From Pseudomonas sp. L5B5 (GTDB lineage Bacteria > Pseudomonadota > Gammaproteobacteria > Pseudomonadales > Pseudomonadaceae): a stretch of DNA of 64,000 nucleotides. Below, piece after piece: positions 57,469 to 64,000 of this stretch (positions are counted from its first letter, which is position 1; each line of letters begins with the position of its first letter). Location of the stretch: the NCBI RefSeq assembly GCF_020520285.1, contig NZ_CP084742.1, positions 4,898,001 to 4,962,000 on the forward strand. The letters run 5' to 3'. The position numbers and the translations under genes are program-made. The notes under the pieces are model-generated. The model had not been told where the DNA came from. It saw nothing but the letters and a program-made list of their open reading frames with translations, and made no database searches.

Positions 57469-58389
57469 TCAGTTGGACAACGGTGGGGCGAAGTCGACAT
57501 TCGGCCAGTTCGGCGCAGGGGTGTGTCGGGTCGGGGTCTGCTCCTGATGATAGTGGGGGCTGTGTTCCCTGGAGTTCATGGTGGGCTGGTCGGCAAGGAT
57601 GGTCTCGGTCTGCAGGCTGTGCTCGCCGTCGCTGAACCAGCAAGCCAGCGCGGCGTTGCGGTTGCCGTGCAGATCCACCACTTGCGAGGCTGCGCTGCTG
57701 TCCAGTCGGCCAGCGCCAGGATCGGGTGATGGGCACTGAGGTGGGAGCACCAGGGCATCGCCCGGCTTGAGCCACAGGTCCGCCAGGTAGATTTGCCGTG
57801 CAGCGGGTAACCAGCGCGCAACGCTGATCACCAGCGGCAAGCGCCCGTGGCGGGCGAAAAACACATGGGCAAAGTCGTGATACTCCAGGTCCGTGGGGTT
57901 GTAGCTCAGGAGCTCTCGCAGGCGGGCCGGGCCAAGATAGGGCGACTGGTGGCCCGCCCACTTGCCGTAGGTGAACTGGCCCAGGACCAGGTGCGGGTGC
58001 TGGAAGTGAATGCACTCGCCACTTTCGAGCAGGGTCATGCCGAAGGCTTGTGCGTTGTGGGCAGTGGCCCAGAGAGGTTGGTAGACGACCTCGCCGGTCT
58101 TGCTGCGAAAGTCGAATTCGGTGATTTCATAAGCACCGCTGCGGCCCTGGATGCTCTTGCGCTTGTGGCCAATGTTCTCGTAGCAGTGTCCGAGCAGCAG
58201 TTCATGGTTCTTCTCGGCCTGGGGGATCAGCCGACCCAGGGGGGCAGGGTGGAACCGCGCCAGGCCATGATCGTTGTACAGGTAGGGACGCGAGGTATCG
58301 AGGGGCCTCTCTGGCCCCTCCTCGATGAACGCGACACCGTCGAACAGCTGGATCATGTCCTGTCCACTCCCCGGGATTTCCCGCAGCAC
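57469..58389 (-). CDS. Unrecognised protein, last gene of the minus-strand operon
   Basis: 306 residues from GTG at 58389, one base after the upstream stop; an internal ATG at 58356 gives 295 residues and is equally possible. No signal peptide or membrane span is evident. The middle is rich in His, Tyr and aromatic residues (ECIHFQHPHLVLGQFTYGKW, about 130-150), and the C-terminal 45 residues are polar and probably disordered. I do not recognise the family. Tight spacing ties it to the VioB-like gene cluster. Confidence 0.72.
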   Translation of the reverse strand: MLREIPGSGQDMIQLFDGVAFIEEGPERPLDTSRPYLYNDHGLARFHPAPLGRLIPQAEKNHELLLGHCYENIGHKRKSIQGRSGAYEITEFDFRSKTGEVVYQPLWATAHNAQAFGMTLLESGECIHFQHPHLVLGQFTYGKWAGHQSPYLGPARLRELLSYNPTDLEYHDFAHVFFARHGRLPLVISVARWLPAARQIYLADLWLKPGDALVLPPQCPSPDPGAGRLDSSAASQVVDLHGNRNAALACWFSDGEHSLQTETILADQPTMNSREHSPHYHQEQTPTRHTPAPNWPNVDFAPPLSN

Positions 58390-58390
58390 A

Positions 58391-59443
58391 TCACAATTGC
58401 ACCCTGCGCAAGCGCCCGGTCAGCGGCACTGCCTGGTTGTCCTGCGTGGGGATCGCCCGCCCACTCAAGCCCATGCCTTCGCTGACCAGTACGGCGTCCT
58501 CGAGGCAGCACAGGTTGGAGGGGGTGTCCAACCCATCAGCCAGTACCTGCACGCTGCGTTGTTGCAAATCGCAGCGCAGCAGGCGCCCGCTGAAACGCTC
58601 GAAGCCGCCATGCAAGGCCTCGCCCGCCCAGTCGGGTTGCAGGGGCTGCAGCAGCCGGTCGCACAACTCCAGCACCAGGATCTTGCCGTGTGGGTCCAGC
58701 GCCAGGCCGGTGGGCAATTGCAGACCGCGCACCAGCACCTCGATCCGTCCGTTGTCGGGCCAGACCCGGATCACCTGGCCGGCCTTGTCGGCAAACTCGA
58801 TGCCCAGGCGCGCCGGGTCGCGGCGCAGTTCGCCGGAAAACAGGCTGACCAGCACCGCCCCGGTGTGCGGCTCGGGCACCACGGTCACCGGCACCGCTTC
58901 CTGGCCCTGGTCCAGGTCGGGCAACTGGGCCAGGACCTGCTCGCCGTCGCCGGTAAATTCCACCAACTGGTTGCTGTCGGGCTTGACCGCCATCCAGCTC
59001 TGGCGAGCGGGGTGATAGCACAACGAGTTGAGGTTGCCGCGGCTGTGGAACACGGGCTCGGGCGGGCTGTATTGCAGGTCGATGAGTTTCGAACCTGCGA
59101 CATAGTCGGTCTGGCTGGCCAGGCACCGCCCGGCCCCCAGCGCGATGTCCGACAGGCCCATGATTTCGTCGCGCAACATGCGCGACTGCATGTTCATCGA
59201 GCGAAAACCCTGGGCCAGCACTTGCGGCGGCAAGTACTCCCCAGGCACCTGCGGGTTCGCTCGCAGCCGGCTGATGCGACCGCTGAAGGGCTGGTCCGGC
59301 AACCCGGAGCCGGCTTCGGCCAGCAGCAGGCTGCCATCGTCCTGGAGGCAGACGCCGCGAGGGTTGAGCAAGCCCTGGGCAATGATGCGACTGGGGCGCA
59401 GCTGCTGGTCCGGCTGCGCGGGGATATGCAGGGCAACGGGCAT
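58391..59443 (-). CDS. Probable beta-propeller protein (NHL/SMP-30-like)
   Basis: 350 residues from ATG at 59443, chosen for GGAGGAG 6 nt upstream; the open frame begins nine codons earlier. The repeating segments GLLNPRGVCLQDDGSLLLAEAG, GNLNSLCYHP, LQLPTGLALDPHGKILVLEL and GLDTPSNLCCLEDAVLVSEG (all shown in part) have the spacing of propeller blades, as in NHL or gluconolactonase-like proteins. No signal peptide is seen. A catalytic role is not evident. Confidence 0.68.
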   Translation of the reverse strand: MPVALHIPAQPDQQLRPSRIIAQGLLNPRGVCLQDDGSLLLAEAGSGLPDQPFSGRISRLRANPQVPGEYLPPQVLAQGFRSMNMQSRMLRDEIMGLSDIALGAGRCLASQTDYVAGSKLIDLQYSPPEPVFHSRGNLNSLCYHPARQSWMAVKPDSNQLVEFTGDGEQVLAQLPDLDQGQEAVPVTVVPEPHTGAVLVSLFSGELRRDPARLGIEFADKAGQVIRVWPDNGRIEVLVRGLQLPTGLALDPHGKILVLELCDRLLQPLQPDWAGEALHGGFERFSGRLLRCDLQQRSVQVLADGLDTPSNLCCLEDAVLVSEGMGLSGRAIPTQDNQAVPLTGRLRRVQL

Positions 59444-59457
59444 GGGGTTCTCCTCCT

Positions 59458-61278
59458 TCAAGGCTGCCACGGGGTGCCGTTCAACCAGGCGGTCAGCAGG
59501 GCACGCTGGCTCGGCGACATCGAGCGCACTACCGACATGTACAGCGTGGTGTTCTGGTAGTCGGGGGATATCCGCGCAAGGATCGCCTGCTTGAATCCCA
59601 TCACCGCGTCGGGCTGGTTGAGCTGGATGTAGCGCGACATGGCAGGGAAGGCCAGGTAATGGAAGCGCAGCACGTTCTGGTACACCTGGTCCCAGGTGAC
59701 CTGGCTGCCGGCCGGGATGCCGAAATCGGTCCGGGCGTATTTGCGAAAGTTGCTGTAGGTCGGATAGGTGGCGTCGTTGTCGATGGTGTAGGTCAGCGTG
59801 GTGAAGCCGGCCAGGCTGCCGGAGTTGTCGTTGGGCGTGACGCTGAAGCTCGCCGAAGACTGTCCGGATGCAATCGTCAGCGACGCCGGGAATTGCAGGA
59901 AATCCCAGTACTGCTTGCCCTGGTAGGTGTTGGTCGGCGATGCGGCGATGGTGACCTGCATGTCCTGTGGCATCGGACCGCCAAGATAGCGGGCTTGCAG
60001 CGTGACCTGGATGCTGCGGCTGTCGGGGTCGAAGTAGCTGTTGCGCTGGTCGGTGTAGACCCGATAGGCAATCTCCGGCGCGGACAGCGGTCCAGTGCCG
60101 GGATTGCCGGGGGCGCTGATGCTCAGGGGGTTGCTCTGCACTTGCTGCAAAAGGGTGGGATTGAGGGGCACGTCGAGGATGCCACCGTACAGGTAGTAGT
60201 CGAGCAGCAGCGGATTGTCGGGCTGGTAGAGGGCCACTGAGGTGTTGCCCGCCGCGATGGTCAGGGTGCCGTAGTTGACGTTCGGACCGATGGGGCTGGT
60301 GATGTCGTCACGCCGGGCCCTGAAGGTCTGCTTGGGGATCAGGTTGACCATGTCCAGGCTCAGCAGGTCATTGGCGACCTCAGCGTAGGCGACGCTGGAA
60401 ATGTCCTCATCGGCATTGACCAGTTGCCGGCCCGGTGGACAGATCTGCGGCTCGTTGGCGTAGGCCGTGGCCAGTGTGCCGATGACCCGGCCGATGCTCG
60501 GGTTGGGGCTGAACTGCCGGGCCGCGTAGTCGGCATTCAACTGCGCGGTAGTCAGGGTCGGGCACATTTCGAACATCACGAAGCGCAGCACGATGCCCGT
60601 GGCGCCGGGAGCCTCGATCAGAGCCTTGAGCCCGGCACTGTCGGGGTTGTAGCTGACGATGCTGCTCAGGGGGAACGTCAGCTGGAAGGTGCCGCTGCCA
60701 TGGAACGAGCCGGGCGAGTCCATGCTCGGGGGCAGCAGCACCCGGGTATTGACGTCGAAACTGCTGCACACGCTGTCCCAGCGGATCAGCAGTTGGGGAG
60801 TGTCGCCATCACCGATCTGCAGGCCGCCGACGAAGATCTGGGTGGTGGTGGTCGCGGTGGGGTCCAGGTCGACCATCATCGGCCCGGAATACGGGCCTTG
60901 GCCGGTGCCGGGAACCAGGGACCCGAGCAGGTACACCGGTTGCCCGACCAGGTCGCCGCTCGGCTCGACATTACCCGGGGTGCCCTGGGAACTGATCAGC
61001 GCATTGTGCAAGGTCACCACATGTTCGCCGTAATGGTTCCAGCCTCCGGCGGTGTAGCGGCTCTGAGGACCGATCTCGGGATCGGGGGCGTTGATCAGCG
61101 CATACAACTGTTCGTCGCTGTAGCCCTGCGCGGCGGGTGCCACGACCGAGGTCGTCAGGTCGAACAGATCCATCGTGCTGGTCGCGCCGGTGGGCAGGGT
61201 GGGCGAGTTGTTCGGCACGCTGACGTCGGTGGAAATGCCGCCCCAGAAATTCAGCCGGGGTCCGTTCAATATGCTCAT
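59458..61278 (-). CDS. Protein resembling the N-terminal half of VioB/RebD/StaD
   Basis: 606 residues, no signal peptide. The start MSILNGPRLNFWGG, the motif YTAGGWNHYG, DLDPTATTTTQIFVGGLQ, PNPSIGRVIGTL, the VPL segment after YYLYGGILD, SIQVTLQARYLGG and the final VYQNVLRFHYLAFPAMSRYI followed by TLYMSVVRSMSPSQRALL parallel, in order, segments I recall from VioB of violacein synthesis. VioB-type enzymes are about 1000 residues and join two indole-pyruvate imines; their C-terminal ferritin-like half is absent here. A true start at 61278 follows AAGGAA. The match is from memory, not a search, so function is open. Confidence 0.65.
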   Translation of the reverse strand: MSILNGPRLNFWGGISTDVSVPNNSPTLPTGATSTMDLFDLTTSVVAPAAQGYSDEQLYALINAPDPEIGPQSRYTAGGWNHYGEHVVTLHNALISSQGTPGNVEPSGDLVGQPVYLLGSLVPGTGQGPYSGPMMVDLDPTATTTTQIFVGGLQIGDGDTPQLLIRWDSVCSSFDVNTRVLLPPSMDSPGSFHGSGTFQLTFPLSSIVSYNPDSAGLKALIEAPGATGIVLRFVMFEMCPTLTTAQLNADYAARQFSPNPSIGRVIGTLATAYANEPQICPPGRQLVNADEDISSVAYAEVANDLLSLDMVNLIPKQTFRARRDDITSPIGPNVNYGTLTIAAGNTSVALYQPDNPLLLDYYLYGGILDVPLNPTLLQQVQSNPLSISAPGNPGTGPLSAPEIAYRVYTDQRNSYFDPDSRSIQVTLQARYLGGPMPQDMQVTIAASPTNTYQGKQYWDFLQFPASLTIASGQSSASFSVTPNDNSGSLAGFTTLTYTIDNDATYPTYSNFRKYARTDFGIPAGSQVTWDQVYQNVLRFHYLAFPAMSRYIQLNQPDAVMGFKQAILARISPDYQNTTLYMSVVRSMSPSQRALLTAWLNGTPWQP

Positions 61279-61281
61279 GGT

Positions 61282-62574
61282 CTATTCCTTGGCCTGGTCG
61301 CTGGCGGTTGCTGGAGCTTGGGCAAAACGGAACACGTAGGAAAAGTCGCTCTTGCTGAGGCTGTTCAGCGGGGTCGCCATGGCATGGCAGTTCATGCAGC
61401 TGCTGTTGGGCTGGATATAGGCTTCCATGGTGACGTTGGCCGACAGCGACGGCGTCGGCGAGCCCAGCGGATTGCCCGGATTGTTGGGCTGCTGTGGGCG
61501 CTGGGTGGTGATCAGCTGGTAGTTCTTGAACACGCTGGACTGCACCGGCGGGCTGCTCTGGAATTGACTGTTGATCTGCTGGGTGCCAGGGGTGAGGGGG
61601 GTGTAGCGGTTCAACGGGTCGGGGGTCTTGAAGCTGGCCCCTGGCTTGGGCTGGCACACCATGCCCGAGCTCACCGGCTGCCAGTTGCACGGCGACTGGT
61701 TGACCTTGTCGGCCGGGGCCGTGGGGTCGTAGTAGGAGTAGAAGATGCCGGTGGCCGGTTGGTCTACCCAGGTGCCTCCCTGCTGGACCTTGGGTGGCAC
61801 GTTGTCGACCTGTTCGAAAGTCGACCAGACCCACTGCGGGAAGCCGTCGACCTTGGTGATGATGTGCAGGCCCACCAGCCCCAGGTTGGCTTCCATGGTG
61901 CCCACCGGTTTGCCCTGGTCGTCGAACCGGGTGACCTCGGCCTGCATCGTCAGGTAGCGGCTGGTGTCGTCATCGGCGGTCATGATGCGCCAGCTGGACT
62001 TGATCTCCGTGGCATTGCCGGGGAACTTGATGCTCTTGGCCGCCTCGACGATATCGGCGTTGTAGAACTGGTTGGCGACGATGTAGTTGTAGGACACCTC
62101 GTTGGTGGCGATGTCGTAGTAGGTCGGGTTCTGGCGCTGGTCGATCAGCCAGCCTCCCACTGCCTGCAGGTCCGATTGCACCACCTGGTTGTTCTTGACC
62201 GCCGCGATGTTGATCAGGCTGAGGCTGCGGGTCTTCAGGGCAGTGTCCCAGGGGCCGGGGTCCTGGCCCGCGGGCAGGAACGTCTCGGCGATGCTCTTGT
62301 AGCTCTGCCATACGGTATTGCCTGGGCTGCCCAGGGGCTTGCTGCAATCGGCCGCCCCGCGCTGGCCCGCCAGGGCCGGCCAGTTGAGGCTGATGAACAC
62401 CTGCCAGCTGTATTGATCGAAGGCCTGCTGCGACGCCCCGGCCGCCGGGACCACCGGTAGCGGCGGGCACTGGCCGACGGCCTGCGTGGCCGCCGCCGTG
62501 GGTTGCAGGGCATTGGCCGAAAGGCTGGCCGCTCCCAACAGCAGCAGGGCGGTGAAACGGCTCCAATGATTCAT
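61282..62574 (-). CDS. Exported protein with a single c-type heme motif
   Basis: 430 residues. A Sec signal peptide occupies about 1-22 (FTALLLLGAASLSANA). One CMNCH motif near residue 394 predicts covalent heme in the periplasm. The N-terminal WQVFISLNWPALAG segment occurs in uncharacterised cytochrome-like proteins. Four nucleotides separate its stop from the VioB-like start, so the two are likely coexpressed. The far C-terminal heme site and long N-terminal domain are unlike small electron-carrier cytochromes. ATG at 62574 follows AGGAG. Confidence 0.78.
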   Translation of the reverse strand: MNHWSRFTALLLLGAASLSANALQPTAAATQAVGQCPPLPVVPAAGASQQAFDQYSWQVFISLNWPALAGQRGAADCSKPLGSPGNTVWQSYKSIAETFLPAGQDPGPWDTALKTRSLSLINIAAVKNNQVVQSDLQAVGGWLIDQRQNPTYYDIATNEVSYNYIVANQFYNADIVEAAKSIKFPGNATEIKSSWRIMTADDDTSRYLTMQAEVTRFDDQGKPVGTMEANLGLVGLHIITKVDGFPQWVWSTFEQVDNVPPKVQQGGTWVDQPATGIFYSYYDPTAPADKVNQSPCNWQPVSSGMVCQPKPGASFKTPDPLNRYTPLTPGTQQINSQFQSSPPVQSSVFKNYQLITTQRPQQPNNPGNPLGSPTPSLSANVTMEAYIQPNSSCMNCHAMATPLNSLSKSDFSYVFRFAQAPATASDQAKE

Positions 62575-62587
62575 GAGGCTGCTCCTG

Positions 62588-63532
62588 TCACTGCGAAATG
62601 GGCGCGAGTTGGTTCCACTGTGGCCGCGCGCCGTTCTTCAGCGATGGCGGTGGCGTGAAGAGCTGGCAGTCCGGCGGGTTGGCCGGGCACATCTGCGCCA
62701 CCAGATCCCAGGTCTTGGTCGGGTCCGGTTTGGCGTTGCTCCAGTTGCGGTAGTTCTGGCTGACGATCGGTGCGTTGGCCACGCTGGCATCGCCGGAGAA
62801 GTAGAACGACTGCGGATGCTGGTAGGCCGGCTGGCCCGGCCCGTCACTGGTGGCCTGCTTGTTGAAGGCATAACCGAACAGGATCGGTGGCTGGCCCTTG
62901 GGCTTGAGTTCCAGGGCATAGGCCAGCACGCTGCCGTCCAGATTCTGGCTGCGGCTGGCGCTGTAGGGCAGGTGCTTGATGAAGTCCTGGCGCGGCGGAT
63001 GGTTCATCGGCGAGAACATGCAGCACGCCGGCATGTCCTTGGGCCGGTCCTCGGGATAGGTGAGGAAGTAGGCCTTGTTGCCCAGGGAGACGAAGGAGCA
63101 GGTGTAGTTGTTGTCCTTGATCGGGAAGATCGGCAGGCAGTACTTCTCGTAGTGCTCCATCATCGCGCCGGTGCCGTCGCCGTCGGCTGGAACATACGTG
63201 TTGTCGTAGTAGCTGGTGCCCTGGGACACCGTGTAGTCGCCCGGTTGCAGGGTGCTGGGCGGGCTGCTGTAGGGCGGCGGGCTGTTCTCGTAGTGGGCAG
63301 TGACCCGGTACATGGTCCAGTCGCTGACCCAGGTCGCGGGGAACTGCGGGTCGGCCGGCTCGCCGGCCTTGCGCTTGGCGACGCAGTTGTTGTTGAGGGC
63401 GTTGCAGCCCTTGGTGTTGTGCACTCCCATGTTGAAGTACACGTTGTCGCCGTTCTGGTCGGCCAGTACCGCCTGGCTGGCGCAGAGCAGGGTAGCGGTT
63501 GCCAGCAGGTGCCTGAAAAGACGAATTCGCAT
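62588..63532 (-). CDS. Exported Cys-containing protein of unknown function
   Basis: 314 residues from ATG at 63532, which has AAGGAG 6 nt upstream. A Sec signal peptide, HLLATATLLCASQAVLA, ends near residue 24. The mature part has eight or more cysteines, including paired CC in DMPACCMFSPMNHPP, suggesting disulfides in the periplasm. I do not recognise the family. It is 13 nt before the heme-motif gene. Confidence 0.78.
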   Translation of the reverse strand: MRIRLFRHLLATATLLCASQAVLADQNGDNVYFNMGVHNTKGCNALNNNCVAKRKAGEPADPQFPATWVSDWTMYRVTAHYENSPPPYSSPPSTLQPGDYTVSQGTSYYDNTYVPADGDGTGAMMEHYEKYCLPIFPIKDNNYTCSFVSLGNKAYFLTYPEDRPKDMPACCMFSPMNHPPRQDFIKHLPYSASRSQNLDGSVLAYALELKPKGQPPILFGYAFNKQATSDGPGQPAYQHPQSFYFSGDASVANAPIVSQNYRNWSNAKPDPTKTWDLVAQMCPANPPDCQLFTPPPSLKNGARPQWNQLAPISQ

Positions 63533-63606
63533 CGCACACTCCTTTGAACGAGCCGGGTGCATAGCGCGCACCCGGCATTCCTTTCAGTGATGGTGGTGGT
63601 CGGGAG

Positions 63607-64000
63607 TCACAGGTAGTCGTTGATATTCAGCTCCTCGGGGGGGTACCCCTGTTTCACCAGCTGATTGGCCCAGATCTCCAGCACCTGGCGGCGGCTCTGC
63701 GGCAGGTCCCGGGTGATGGGCATCGCCAGGGTACTTTCGTCCTGGTACTCCCTGCTGATCAGGCGGGTGAACTGTTCGATCGCCCCTTCGATGCGTTGCA
63801 ACGAGTCCAGTGGCATGAACTTGTTCATGATCGGGTACAGGTAGTAGAAGGGCCGGAGGATCTTGGGAAAGATGAAGGCGTTCCAGATCCGCACGTTGGA
63901 ATCCTGGTACTGGCACATCTGGTTCCAGGTACTGACGAATTCCGTGACCAGGCCCTGTTCCAGCGGCAGCACCCGGATCGGCGCCAGGAAGTCGGTGTAG
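63607..64000 (-). CDS. Unrecognised protein, N-terminal part beyond the window
   Basis: The last 131 residues of a longer protein; the reading frame runs off the window (YTDFLAPIRVLPLEQG at the edge). The visible part is mostly helical, rich in aromatic and charged residues (ILRPFYYLYPIMNKFMPLD) and ends INDYL. No motif identifies it. It precedes the exported-protein gene by about 75 nt and is probably an upstream member of the same operon. Confidence 0.7.
   Translation of the reverse strand, partial: YTDFLAPIRVLPLEQGLVTEFVSTWNQMCQYQDSNVRIWNAFIFPKILRPFYYLYPIMNKFMPLDSLQRIEGAIEQFTRLISREYQDESTLAMPITRDLPQSRRQVLEIWANQLVKQGYPPEELNINDYL

Noticed and set aside
60424..62460. 678-codon + strand frame opposite the VioB-like and heme-motif genes
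   Set aside because: Low-complexity shadow rich in Gly, Val, Ala and His; the minus-strand genes have signal peptides, ribosome sites and motifs.

Overview
The window is a chromosomal segment of a Pseudomonas, most like the P. putida/P. entomophila group. The evidence is the gene order tRNA-tufB-secE-nusG-rplKAJL-rpoBC-rpsLG-fusA-tufA-S10-spc-alpha-katA-ferritin-uvrA-MFS-ssb, the protein sequences themselves, and REP sequences of Pseudomonas type. The species cannot be fixed from the sequence alone.

Bases 1-32022 are core information-processing genes, all on the + strand. They are three tRNAs with tufB and tRNA-Trp, secE-nusG, the L11/L10/beta operon, the str operon, and the S10, spc and alpha operons. 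Regulatory sites are readable: hairpins at each tRNA/mRNA junction, an L10 leader, an attenuator before rpoB, promoters before rpsL, rpsJ and rpsM, and an unusual hairpin plus promoter inside the spc operon between rpsN and rpsH. Bases 32023-39296 are conserved Pseudomonas housekeeping genes: katA, a heme-ligand-less ferritin (FtnA type), uvrA, a YajR-like transporter and ssb.

From about 39.3 kb the content is accessory. First comes a biosynthetic cluster (39.4-51.3 kb): a divergent TetR-family regulator, a dimodular nonribosomal peptide synthetase (C-A-T-C-A-T-TE), a flavin monooxygenase, a short-chain dehydrogenase and a PaaN-like aldehyde dehydrogenase, in four genes linked mostly by ATGA overlaps. 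NRPS plus flavin monooxygenase matches the brabantamide / pyrrolizixenamide / azetidomonamide type of bicyclic lipo-dipeptide pathway. The first adenylation domain reads as serine and the second as an altered proline pocket. The SDR (catalytic Lys replaced by Gln) and the PaaN-like enzyme are not part of the brabantamide or pyrrolizixenamide pathways as I know them. An MFS exporter with a TetR-type palindrome upstream follows, then a membrane PQQ dehydrogenase, a MetX-like alpha/beta hydrolase and a second TetR regulator.

After a nested inverted repeat (a REPIN in the loop of a terminator-like hairpin, 57.25-57.46 kb), the last 6.5 kb is a minus-strand operon running in from beyond the window. 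It encodes a partial protein, an exported Cys-rich protein, an exported protein with one c-type heme motif, a 606-residue protein resembling the N-terminal half of VioB/RebD/StaD, a probable beta-propeller and an unrecognised protein. This operon and the NRPS cluster are the two best candidates for undescribed biology here.
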